Of a DNA stretch of 41,345 nucleotides, positions 27,070 to 34,872 are shown piece by piece (position 1 is the stretch's first letter; each line of letters starts with the position of its first letter). The stretch lies in the NCBI GenBank assembly GCA_023150895.1, contig JAKLJY010000068.1, positions 1-41,345 on the forward strand, written 5' to 3'. Below the pieces are notes generated by a model, which worked only from the letters and a program-made list of their open reading frames with translations, did no database searches and was not told the origin of the DNA. Both the position numbers and the translations under genes were made by a program. This stretch comes from Myxococcota bacterium. Its GTDB lineage: Bacteria > Myxococcota_A > Bradymonadia > UBA7976 > UBA1532.

Positions 27070-28023
27070 TCAGTGCCCGCCGCCGTGCTCGCCGCTGCCC
27101 GGGGCCGCCGAGCCGGGGCCGGGGGCCGGCGCCTCTTCGGCCGTCTCGCCGCCCTCGTCCTCGTTCAACGGCTCGAGCTCGGGGGCCTCACCGGGGCGCT
27201 TGGGGCGGTCGAAGAGCAGCGTGATGGCCACGCGCCGGTTCTGGCTGTCCTCCGTGTCCGCCGGGTTCAGGGGCTCGGTGTCCGCCTTGCCCGTGACGCG
27301 CACGAACTGATCGGCATCGACGCCGTACTCCTCGAGCGACTCCCGCGCGGAGAGCGCGCGCCGCGTGGAGAGCTGCCAGTTGCCGTTGGGGCCGTCGTTC
27401 TGCCCGAGGGAGTCCGTGTGCCCTTCGAGCGCGATGGGGTTGGGCAGCTCGCGGAAGGACTCGGAGATGATCCGCAGCGCCCGATCACAGTCCTTGGTCG
27501 GCTTGCTGCTGCCGGGCTGGAACATGTCCCGCCCCTCGCGGTCGACGAGCTGAATGCGCACGCCGTCCTCGGTGATCTCGACCTTGATCTGGTTCTTGAT
27601 GTCCGCGAGGCGCGTCTCGATGGTCTCCTGCAGCTTGTCGACGAACTCCTTGGGGGTGAGCTTGCCGTAGCTGACGAAGGGCTGGTTCTTCTGCCCCTCG
27701 ATGGAGTCCGGCGAGAGATCGACGACGCCCTCCTGCTTGACCTTGTTCTTGCCCTTGTTCTCCCCGGCGGCCTTCGGCGGGGACTCGATGCGCGTCTTGT
27801 TGCGCCCCGGCTGGTCGAAGATGCTGAAGTTCTGGAAGTAGTCGGCGAGGGCCTCTTTCTGCTCCTTGCTGACCGAGTTCAGCAGCCACATGAGCAGGAA
27901 GAACGCCATCATGGCGGTCACGAAGTCGGCGTAGGCCACCTTCCACGCGCCGCCGTGGGCGCCGGCGTGCCCGCCCTTCTTCTTGACGATGATGACCGTC
28001 GATTTCTTGTCGTCGTCGGCCAT
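27070..28023 (-). CDS. motB: Stator protein MotB (OmpA-type peptidoglycan anchor)
   Basis: 317 residues. The N-terminus is basic and Gly/His-rich, then the proton-path helix WKVAYADFVTAMMAFFLLMWLL carries the essential Asp at the expected place. After a spacer comes an OmpA-like peptidoglycan-binding domain (ALEGHTDSLGQ, LSTRRALSARESLEEYG, NRRVAI), and a Pro/Glu/Gly-rich tail ends GEHGGGH. With MotA it forms an ion-driven stator that turns or pushes a motor and anchors to the cell wall. It starts 6 bases after the motA stop. No other flagellar or gliding genes are in the window, so the motor it serves is unknown. Confidence 0.93.
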   Translation of the reverse strand: MADDDKKSTVIIVKKKGGHAGAHGGAWKVAYADFVTAMMAFFLLMWLLNSVSKEQKEALADYFQNFSIFDQPGRNKTRIESPPKAAGENKGKNKVKQEGVVDLSPDSIEGQKNQPFVSYGKLTPKEFVDKLQETIETRLADIKNQIKVEITEDGVRIQLVDREGRDMFQPGSSKPTKDCDRALRIISESFRELPNPIALEGHTDSLGQNDGPNGNWQLSTRRALSARESLEEYGVDADQFVRVTGKADTEPLNPADTEDSQNRRVAITLLFDRPKRPGEAPELEPLNEDEGGETAEEAPAPGPGSAAPGSGEHGGGH

Positions 28024-28029
28024 GGCGCC

Positions 28030-28881
28030 TTACTTCTTCTCGCGCAGGTAGGCCTCGAGCTCGGCGAAGCTGGGGCGATCCCCGCCGCCGATGGCGCGGC
28101 GCCCGAACTCGACGGCGATCTGCGGCGACGAGCCGTTGATGAAGGCGACGAAGGACACCCGCACGACGGTGAAGGCGACGCCGTGGTCGTTGACCTTGTA
28201 CTCGACGTTCGTCGAGAAGGGCTGGAAGAAGCCGTAGGACAGCAAGATGCCGAGGAACGTACCGACGAGCGCGGCGCCGATGGAGTGACCGAGGACTTCG
28301 GGGGGTTCGGAGATCTTGCCCATGGTGATGACCACGCCGAGCACGGCGGCCACGATGCCGAGGGCGGGCAGGGCGTCGCCGAGCTTCTGGATGGCCACCG
28401 ACGGGATGAGCTCGACGTGGTGATTGGCGTCCGAGTCGAGCTCCATCAGCGCATCGAGCCGATAGGCCTCGATCGTCGTCGACGAGATGATCTTCAGGTT
28501 GTCCGTCATGTAGTTCAGGAGGTGGTGATTGTGCAGAACCGCCGGGAAGTTCTTGAACAGAGGGCTCGCCGTCGGGTTTTCCACGTCCTGTTCGATGGAG
28601 ATGAGGCCCTCTTTACGAATCTTGGACAGAATCGCGTTGATGCAGCCCAGAATCTCCAGATACTCGGCTTTCGATGCCAGATGCCCGCTGAAGACCGTCT
28701 TGAAGCCCCCGATGATCAGCTTCATGATCTTCGGTGGCGCGGACGTCACCATGGCGCCGATGCCGGCGCCCACGATGATCAGAATCTCGATGGGCTGCCA
28801 GAGCGTGTGGAAGTTGCCGTGCTCGAGGGCGTAACCGCCGAGCACCGAGCAGAACACGATGAGAATGCCGATTGGGGCCAT
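28030..28881 (-). CDS. motA: Stator protein MotA
   Basis: 283 residues from ATG 28881 (MAPIGILIVFCSVLGGYALE). The open frame continues upstream to 29229 but that part looks non-coding. Four transmembrane helices are visible: the first two at the N-terminus (IEILIIVGAGIGAMV), and the last two at LPALGIVAAVLGVVITMG and GAALVGTFLGILLSYGFF. A large cytoplasmic loop lies between the pairs. Length and signatures match flagellar-type MotA rather than the shorter TolQ/ExbB/AglR group. The Pro of ALPALG corresponds to the Pro essential for torque in the family. The tail ends EAYLREKK. Together with motB it forms one operon. Confidence 0.92.
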   Translation of the reverse strand: MAPIGILIVFCSVLGGYALEHGNFHTLWQPIEILIIVGAGIGAMVTSAPPKIMKLIIGGFKTVFSGHLASKAEYLEILGCINAILSKIRKEGLISIEQDVENPTASPLFKNFPAVLHNHHLLNYMTDNLKIISSTTIEAYRLDALMELDSDANHHVELIPSVAIQKLGDALPALGIVAAVLGVVITMGKISEPPEVLGHSIGAALVGTFLGILLSYGFFQPFSTNVEYKVNDHGVAFTVVRVSFVAFINGSSPQIAVEFGRRAIGGGDRPSFAELEAYLREKK

Positions 28882-28973
28882 GCGGGGCCGCGCGCTCCCT
28901 TCGGGGAAATCGAAAGCGGATTCCGGTGGACGATAGCCCGGTTTCGGCGCGGTGACCAGAACCGGACGCGCGC

Positions 28974-30251
28974 TCAGGGCTCCATGGAAATCGACGCGGA
29001 CAGGCGCCCGCTGGAATGGAATCGCACGACGCCGAGCGCGGCCACGGCGAATGCGGTCGCGAGCAGGGGATCGTCCTCGCGCAGATCCGTCGCCGGGTTG
29101 CGGAAATGGCCGTCTGGGTGCTGCCGCGCGAGGAGCGCGCCGGCGAGCGCCGGGCCCCAGGCGACCGGACCGCGGGGCGTCTCGATCACGGGGCCGGAGG
29201 ACGCCATCAGCGCGTGGGACAGCGACCACGTTTGGTAGAAGTAGACCGCGTCGCGCTGCAGCACACGGTCCGTGGCGTAGTCGCCCGCTGCCTGCTTGGG
29301 GTCGAAGTGCCGGTGCAGCCAGGCCACGGCCGCGGCGAGGCGCGGGCCGTCGTCGGGGCCGGGCAGGTGGCGCAGCGCCCGGAACCCGTCGGCGGTCATG
29401 GAGCCGTATGAACGAAAACGCAGCCGTCCGTTCGCGTCCCGCCCGGCGGCGCCGGCCTTGTTCGTGACGTCGCCCGTCGGCGAGAAGAAGAAGCCGCCAT
29501 CGGCGAACCGCGAATCACCGCCAAAATTTTGACAGCGCACGATGAAGTCCCGGGCGGCGCGCAGGGCCGGGTCGTTCGGCGTCGCGCCCGCGAACCGAAG
29601 CGCCCCGACGGCCAGCAACGTCGCCGCGAGATTCGCCCCGCGGGGGTCGTCCGGGGGCAGGCCGCCCGCAGGCCGCACGACGCGCCCCTGCCCATACCCC
29701 CAGCCACCGGTGTTCGGGTCGTCCGGGGGGAACCCGCCCGCCGGACCGAGCTGCCGCGCGCGCAGTTCGGCGATGAGGGCGTCCCGCGCGGCCCGGTGCG
29801 GGGCGGCGGGCGGCATCGACAGCACCGTCGCCGACAGCGCCAGGCTCTCCGTCGGGTAGCTGTAGCCCACCGGCGCCGGCCGCACGCGTCCGGTCCCACC
29901 GGTCACCTCCACGGCACCGGCCAGAAACGCCGCGCCGCGGCGCCACACCGGGTCGAGCGCGGCGTCGCGGGGCACGTACATCAGGGCGAGCAGCACGACC
30001 GGCGTCAGCGACCAGCCGTCCTTGAAGGCGCCGTAGGTCTCCGAATACCAGGCCCCGTCCGCGGCCTGTCGGGCGACGAGCCAGCCCGCCGCGCGTTGCA
30101 GGGCGGCGTCGAGGGCGGCGGCATCCGGGGCAGCGGCATCCGTGGCAGGGGGGGCGACCGGGGCTGGCGGCGTGGCCGGGGCCGCCTGCGCCGAGCCGGG
30201 CCCCGTAAGACCGGCGAGGGCGAGCGCCGCGACCAGGCAAGCGGTCCGCAC
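28974..30251 (-). CDS. Exported protein with squalene-cyclase/prenyltransferase-like repeats (second of a pair)
   Basis: 425 residues from GTG 30251, 17 bases after the preceding stop and with a G-rich site (GGGGCGGGGGG) before it. Signal peptide: VRTACLVAALALAGLTGPGSAQA. The rest shows alpha/alpha-barrel repeats of the prenyltransferase/squalene-oxidase type: AAGWLVARQAADGAWYSETYG, NTGGWGYGQG, AAAVAWLHRHFDPKQ, and LLARQHPDGHFRNP near the end. Catalytic DxDD or DCTAE-type motifs of true terpene cyclases are not seen, so enzymatic cyclisation is unlikely or unproven. Proteins of this kind are common in Planctomycetes and Myxococcota, where the role is unknown. It lies 92 bases upstream of motA, same strand. 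Confidence 0.75.
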   Translation of the reverse strand: MRTACLVAALALAGLTGPGSAQAAPATPPAPVAPPATDAAAPDAAALDAALQRAAGWLVARQAADGAWYSETYGAFKDGWSLTPVVLLALMYVPRDAALDPVWRRGAAFLAGAVEVTGGTGRVRPAPVGYSYPTESLALSATVLSMPPAAPHRAARDALIAELRARQLGPAGGFPPDDPNTGGWGYGQGRVVRPAGGLPPDDPRGANLAATLLAVGALRFAGATPNDPALRAARDFIVRCQNFGGDSRFADGGFFFSPTGDVTNKAGAAGRDANGRLRFRSYGSMTADGFRALRHLPGPDDGPRLAAAVAWLHRHFDPKQAAGDYATDRVLQRDAVYFYQTWSLSHALMASSGPVIETPRGPVAWGPALAGALLARQHPDGHFRNPATDLREDDPLLATAFAVAALGVVRFHSSGRLSASISMEP

Positions 30252-30268
30252 GGACGCCCCCCGCCCCG

Positions 30269-31555
30269 TCAGCCGCGCTGGATCTTGGCGGCGAGGGGCA
30301 CCTGCGCGCGGTCGGCCGTCAGGACGAGCAGTGCCGCCGCCGTCACGAAGTTGCGCCCGGTGATGCAGTGGTGGCCCGTCCAACTCCCGTCTCCGTTCTG
30401 TACGCGTTCGAGGTTGGCGGTCATGGTCCGGTCCCAGTCTTGCCATTCTTTGCCGCCCTTCGCCACCAGGGACTCGGCGAGCAGCATGTAGGACAGGAAC
30501 TCTTCGCCGCCGTTGGAACCGAATCCGGCCACGAACGCGGGGTCCTCGAGCCGCGCGATGACACTCTGTTGCGCCACGTTGGCGGCCTTCTCGACGTCGG
30601 CGGCCTCTTTGATGTCGTCGCGCGCCTTGCGACTCTCGACCTCGCTCATCGGGCGCTTCGCCGCGATGGCGGCCTCGGCCTGCGCGCGCTCGACCGAGCG
30701 TGTGTTCTTCGACTCGTCCAGAGTGCCGACGGTGGCTGCGGCGGCGTAGAGACCGACACCGGCGGAGCCGTCCGCCTCGAAGCCGCCCGTCGACGCGTCG
30801 TGCTGCCGACCGGCCCAGGTCTCGAACCGCTTGCGGCTCTCGGCGGAGACCGTCGCGCCCTTTTGCACGGCGCGGTTGACCCCCTTGCCGGCGACGGCCT
30901 GCGCGAGCACGGGCGCCCAGCCGGCGTTTTCGAAGCCGCCGTCCGCCCGCTGATTGCGCTGAATCTTGTGCAGGACCTTGTCGAGCGCCCGACCGAGGCG
31001 GGCCTCGCGCGCGGGGTCCGGCATGTGTCCCTTCGCTTCGGCGAGCATGAGAGACGCCATGAAGGTGTCGACGTGCGTGCCGAGTTTGCCCTGGACGCGG
31101 GTGCCATTCACATCGGTGATGCTCAGCGAGTCCGCGTCGGCGCGCTCGATCTGACCGAGCACGTACTCGACCGCCCGCAGGACGTTCTGCGCGTGCGGCC
31201 CGCTCTGCGGCGTGCTGCCGGCGCGGATCAGCGCGAGGACGGTGACACAGGTGTCGGCGACGTTCGAGCGGTCGGCGGCGTTCTGGCCGCTTCCCCGCAT
31301 GTTCATCGACTCCTCGCCCTGACCGAAGCCGCCGTCCGCCTGCTGGTGCGCGACGAGGAACGCCAGACCCCGCTGCACGGCCCCGGACAGCGCCTTGGGC
31401 GCCACGGCGGGGGACCACGCGATCTGCGGTGCGGCGAGCGGCGCGGGCGCCGGGGCGAGCGCGGGGGGCGGCTCCGACGCGTGGACGGTGCAGGCGGCCG
31501 CGAACGCGGCGGCGAGGGTCAGGGTGGGGGTCCGGAGCAAGGCAAAGCGGCGCAT
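30269..31555 (-). CDS. Lipoprotein with squalene-cyclase/prenyltransferase-like repeats (first of a pair)
   Basis: 428 residues from ATG 31555, with GGGAGA 6 bases upstream; an in-frame start at 31594 lacks a good site. Signal peptide: RRFALLRTPTLTLAAAFAAAC, with the lipobox AAAC and then a Pro/Ala-rich spacer. Repeats include GLAFLVAHQQADGGFGQGEE, HKIQRNQRADGGFENAGW and ANLERVQNGDGSWTGHH, the QxxDGxW/F type pattern of alpha/alpha-barrel proteins. A charged, Lys/Glu-rich insertion lies at about 260-320 (AIAAKRPMSEVESRKARDD). The neighbour at 28974 has the same fold, so the two may be partners or duplicates. No catalytic acid motif was recognised. Confidence 0.75.
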   Translation of the reverse strand: MRRFALLRTPTLTLAAAFAAACTVHASEPPPALAPAPAPLAAPQIAWSPAVAPKALSGAVQRGLAFLVAHQQADGGFGQGEESMNMRGSGQNAADRSNVADTCVTVLALIRAGSTPQSGPHAQNVLRAVEYVLGQIERADADSLSITDVNGTRVQGKLGTHVDTFMASLMLAEAKGHMPDPAREARLGRALDKVLHKIQRNQRADGGFENAGWAPVLAQAVAGKGVNRAVQKGATVSAESRKRFETWAGRQHDASTGGFEADGSAGVGLYAAAATVGTLDESKNTRSVERAQAEAAIAAKRPMSEVESRKARDDIKEAADVEKAANVAQQSVIARLEDPAFVAGFGSNGGEEFLSYMLLAESLVAKGGKEWQDWDRTMTANLERVQNGDGSWTGHHCITGRNFVTAAALLVLTADRAQVPLAAKIQRG

Positions 31556-31675
31556 TTTGTGTCTCCCGATGGTTCTGCGGGGGTACACGCGCATCCCCTC
31601 GGGCCGGATCTACGCAGACGTTTCTTTTACAAATCGCATTCACGCGGGGTGTCCCCATCGGGCATGGTCGGGATC
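31556..31675. promoter_or_regulatory. Divergent promoter region with a small AT-rich patch
   Basis: These 120 bases separate a minus-strand lipoprotein and the plus-strand GMC pair. They contain the least GC-rich patch I noticed nearby (GTTTCTTTTACAAATCGCAT, 31619-31638), the natural place for one or both promoters. No confident -35/-10 pair was seen. Confidence 0.35.
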
Positions 31676-32056
31676 ATGGCCCGCGCCGCCTTGCCACCGA
31701 AGACGCTCATCGACTGTTTCATCGCGGTCATGCCGCCCGAGTGCGGGGCCGTGCCGCTCGACGCCTTCGCGCGCGCCTTCTGGCGGGTCGCGCCGGGGCG
31801 GGTGCGGCTCGGGTTGCACGGGGTCTGTTTCTTGCTGCGCCTGCGGGCGTTTTGGGGTGGCCCGTCCTGGGAGCGTCGCACGCCGGACGAGCGCCGGGCG
31901 GTCATTGCCGCCTTCGGTGCCTCGCGAAACCACCTCCTGCGGGAGATTCCGGTCATGCTCAAGGCCCTCGCGGCGCAGGGGGCGTTCGGTCACCCCGCCG
32001 GGCAGGCGGCGTTCGGGCTGCCCGTCGACGCGACGCCGCCGTTCTGGGCGCCATGA
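31676..32056 (+). CDS. Small protein coupled to GMC oxidoreductase, possible Gluconate_2-dh3-like subunit
   Basis: 126 residues from ATG 31676; ATG 31664 is an in-frame alternative adding four residues. Features are a helical N-terminus (FIAVMPPECGAVPLDAFARAF), a hydrophobic helix (LHGVCFLLRLRAFWGG) and the block RRTPDERRAVIAAFGASRNH, then a Pro-rich end (PPFWAP). The stop overlaps the GMC start (ATGA, 32053-32056). GMC dehydrogenases such as gluconate and fructose dehydrogenases often pair with a small subunit of the Gluconate_2-dh3 type, and the position and weak pattern fit that, but the match is not secure. No Tat or Sec signal is clear. Confidence 0.55.
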   Translation: MARAALPPKTLIDCFIAVMPPECGAVPLDAFARAFWRVAPGRVRLGLHGVCFLLRLRAFWGGPSWERRTPDERRAVIAAFGASRNHLLREIPVMLKALAAQGAFGHPAGQAAFGLPVDATPPFWAP

Positions 32057-33585
32057 TCCACCGCGGCGCTCAGGTGGCCGACGAGCTCGCGCGCAACGGT
32101 GCCATCGCGGACGTGGTGATCGTCGGCTCGGGCGCGGCGGGGGCGGCCGCGGCCTGCGTCCTGGCGGAGGCCGGCCTCGACGTGCTCGTGCTCGAGGAGG
32201 GCGCACCGCTGCGCCCCGAGGACCGCCGACGGGACGTCTTCTCCGGGTTCGCCACCCGCTGGCGGGACGCCGGGATGCAGGTCGCCGCGGGGCGTGGCTT
32301 CATGCCCGTTCTGCAGGGGGTCTGTGTGGGCGGCACGACGGTCGTCAACGGGGCGATCATGCACCGCCTGCCGGCGCCCATTCACGCGGCCTGGGTGCGC
32401 GACCACGGGGCGGGGCGCTTCTTCGACGCGGCCTCGATCGAGCGCGTCTTCGCCACCCTCGACGCCGCCCTCGACGTCGCCCCGACGCCGTCCACCGTCG
32501 CCGGGGAGAACAACCGACTGATGGCCGCCGGCTTCGGCGCGATCGGGCTTGCGAGCGCGCCCATCGCCCGCAACATCGCGGACTGCGAGGCGAGCGCCCG
32601 CTGCCTCCAGGGCTGTCCGACCCGTCGCAAGCGCAGCATGGACGAGACGCTCTTGCCCCGTGCCTTCGCGGCCGGCGCGCGTCTCATCGCGGATTGCCGG
32701 GTGGAGCGTGTCTTCGCCCGGGGCGATCGCGCGGCCGGGGTCTTCGCGCGCATCCCGTGTCCGCGCTCGGGTCTACCGGGGCCGCGCCTGACGATTCACG
32801 CGCGGCGGGCCGTGATCCTGGCCGCGAGCGCCGTATCGACGCCGCTGCTGCTCGCGCGCAGCGGTCTGCGCGGCGGGGCCGCCGGCCCGGTCGGGCGCCG
32901 ATTCCAGGGGCACCCGGGGACGGCCGTGCTCGCGGCGTTCGACGCGCCCGTGCGCATGTGGCAGGGCGCGACGCAGGGGCACGAGAGCCTCGCGCTGTGG
33001 GACGAGCGCATGAAGTTCGAGGCGCTCGCCCTGCCGCCGGAGCTCGGCGCAGTGCGGATGCCCGGCCTCGGTCCCGCGCTCGGTGCGCGCATGCGCGACT
33101 ACGGACACATCGCGCAGTGGGCGGTGCAGATCCGTGCGGAGGCGCAGGGGCGGGTGAGCACCGGCCTCTTCGGCGGCAAGAACATCGCCTACGATCCGAC
33201 GGACGCCGATGTCACACGCCTCGCGCGGGGGGTCGGGGTCCTCATGCGCGCCGCCGCGGGCGCGGGGGCGCATACGCTCTTCCCCGGTGTTCACGGGCTG
33301 CCCGAGGTGCTGCCCGTCGCCGACCTGCCGGCCGCGCTGCGCACGCTCGAGGGGCTGTCGCCGGATCCGCGCCGGTATCACTGCATTCTGGCGCATCTGT
33401 TCGGGACGGCGGTGATGGGAGAGCGCCCCGGGCAGAGTGTCGTCTCACCGCGGCTGGAGTGTCACGCCCTGCCCGGGCTGTTCGTCTTCGACTCGTCGGT
33501 CTTCCCGACGAACCTCGGCGTCAACCCGCAACACACGATCTCGGCCGTCGCGTGGCGGGCGGCCGAAGTGCTCGCCGGGACCTGA
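32053..33585 (+). CDS. GMC-family FAD-dependent oxidoreductase
   Basis: 510 residues from ATG 32053 in the ATGA overlap. The FAD Rossmann motif is VVIVGSGAAGAAAACVLAEAG (about 21-41), followed by VLEEG. The second FAD region is GVCVGGTTVVNGAIM, and a cysteine pair block CEASARCLQGC precedes the usual K/R-S helix (RRKRSMDETLLPRAF). Near the end, HLFGTAVMG and SSVFPTNLGVNPQHTISAVA supply the catalytic His region and the second conserved motif of the family. Long-chain alcohol, sugar or sterol oxidation is possible; the substrate cannot be read. No signal peptide was seen on this chain. Confidence 0.88.
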   Translation: MIHRGAQVADELARNGAIADVVIVGSGAAGAAAACVLAEAGLDVLVLEEGAPLRPEDRRRDVFSGFATRWRDAGMQVAAGRGFMPVLQGVCVGGTTVVNGAIMHRLPAPIHAAWVRDHGAGRFFDAASIERVFATLDAALDVAPTPSTVAGENNRLMAAGFGAIGLASAPIARNIADCEASARCLQGCPTRRKRSMDETLLPRAFAAGARLIADCRVERVFARGDRAAGVFARIPCPRSGLPGPRLTIHARRAVILAASAVSTPLLLARSGLRGGAAGPVGRRFQGHPGTAVLAAFDAPVRMWQGATQGHESLALWDERMKFEALALPPELGAVRMPGLGPALGARMRDYGHIAQWAVQIRAEAQGRVSTGLFGGKNIAYDPTDADVTRLARGVGVLMRAAAGAGAHTLFPGVHGLPEVLPVADLPAALRTLEGLSPDPRRYHCILAHLFGTAVMGERPGQSVVSPRLECHALPGLFVFDSSVFPTNLGVNPQHTISAVAWRAAEVLAGT

Positions 33586-33592
33586 CCGTTCC

Positions 33593-34870
33593 TCAGAGGT
33601 GCTCTTCGGGCGCGGTGTGAGCGTGGCGCCAGGCCACGATGGCGTTGACGACCTCGTCGTTCTTGAGCGTTCGGTTCATCGCCTTCGCGAACTCGAACAG
33701 ATGTCGCGCGAGGGCGTCGTCGAGCGGGTAGCCATGGTGGTCGAGCCAGAACAACACGTTCGACAGCCCGCTTTGGTGGCCGATCTCGATGGCCTGAGAC
33801 TTGCCGAAGAGACCTGCGGGCACGCCGCTGTAGATACGGTCCGCCAGCCAGTGGTCGCCCTTGCGGTGGGCCTTGATGACGGCCGCCGCATGGACGCCCG
33901 TCGCCGTGCGAAAGGCGTCGGCACCGAAGACGGGATAGCTCGGATGAATGGGCCAATGGCAGTGCTCGGCGATGAGCTCGACCCACTCGCCGAGGTGGGT
34001 GAGATCGTGGTCGATCTCTCCGAGCAGCTTCAGATTGACGAGAATCTGATCGAGCGCGGCATTGCCGACGCGCTCTCCGATGCCGAGGGCCGTGCCATGG
34101 ATGCGGTCCGCGCCGTACTCCAGCGCGAAGATGCTGTTGCAGACGGCCAGACCGCGGTCGTTGTGCCCGTGCCAGTCGATCCCGATGTCCGCGCCGGTGC
34201 CCTCGATGAGATTGCGCGTCCACTCGATGAGCGCGCGCACGCCGTCCGGGGTTGCATGCCCGACGGTGTCACAGAGGCAAAGACGCTTCGCCCCCTTGTC
34301 GATGGCACTCAGGAACAGAGGTTGCAGCGTCTCGGGGCGGCTCCGAATGGTGTCCTCGGTCACGAACGTGACGTCGAGACCCTCTTTCACCGCAAACTCG
34401 ATGGCCGCGCCCGAGAGTTCCACCAGGCGGTCGAGATCCCACGACTCGGCGTACTGCCGGATGGGGCTCGTGCCGAGAAACGCCATGACCTCGATGGGGA
34501 CGCCGGTGCGCTGCACGATGTCTGCGATGGCGCGCACGTCGTTGAGGTGCGTGCGCGCCGCGCAGTTCGGCCGGACCTCGAGGTGCTTGTCGGCGATGTG
34601 TCTCGCCAGGGTGGCGACGTCCTCGACGGCGCGCGGGCCGGCGCCCGGCAGGCCGATGTTCATACACTGGACGCCCAGCGCGTCCGTCAACTCCACGAAG
34701 CGCTTTTTCGCCTCGATGGGCGGGTCCACGATGGACGGGCCTTGAATGCCGTCCCGCAGCGACTCGTCGTTGAACAGCAGGGTCTTCTCGCTCGACTTGA
34801 GCAGCCAGCGTCGCCGCCGGACGTTCCAGTCGTAGATGAGCTCCCGCTCGCCGGGCGTCTTGACCTCCAT
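33593..34870 (-). CDS. DRE-TIM metallolyase, LeuA/homocitrate-synthase-like
   Basis: 425 residues from ATG 34870, 2 bases after the thiolase stop. It shows the DRE-TIM pattern: LLFNDESLRDGIQGPS at about residues 30-45 (Arg-Asp catalytic, metal-ligand Asp), and DWHGHNDRGLAVCNS at about residue 230 (His-x-His metal ligands). Its C-terminus has LARHLFEFAKAMNRTLKNDE rather than the LeuA regulatory domain, and it is shorter than classical LeuA (about 510). The GIQ in place of LeuA's GEQ recalls HMG-CoA lyase/homocitrate groups. It probably condenses or cleaves an acyl-CoA with a 2-oxoacid, but substrates are unclear. Co-transcription with a thiolase suggests acyl-CoA chemistry. Confidence 0.8.
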   Translation of the reverse strand: MEVKTPGERELIYDWNVRRRRWLLKSSEKTLLFNDESLRDGIQGPSIVDPPIEAKKRFVELTDALGVQCMNIGLPGAGPRAVEDVATLARHIADKHLEVRPNCAARTHLNDVRAIADIVQRTGVPIEVMAFLGTSPIRQYAESWDLDRLVELSGAAIEFAVKEGLDVTFVTEDTIRSRPETLQPLFLSAIDKGAKRLCLCDTVGHATPDGVRALIEWTRNLIEGTGADIGIDWHGHNDRGLAVCNSIFALEYGADRIHGTALGIGERVGNAALDQILVNLKLLGEIDHDLTHLGEWVELIAEHCHWPIHPSYPVFGADAFRTATGVHAAAVIKAHRKGDHWLADRIYSGVPAGLFGKSQAIEIGHQSGLSNVLFWLDHHGYPLDDALARHLFEFAKAMNRTLKNDEVVNAIVAWRHAHTAPEEHL

Positions 34871-34872
34871 GT

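Noticed and set aside
28882-29229. N-terminal extension of motA
   Set aside because: The added residues are Arg/Ala-rich without family similarity; MotA proteins start near MAPIGIL.
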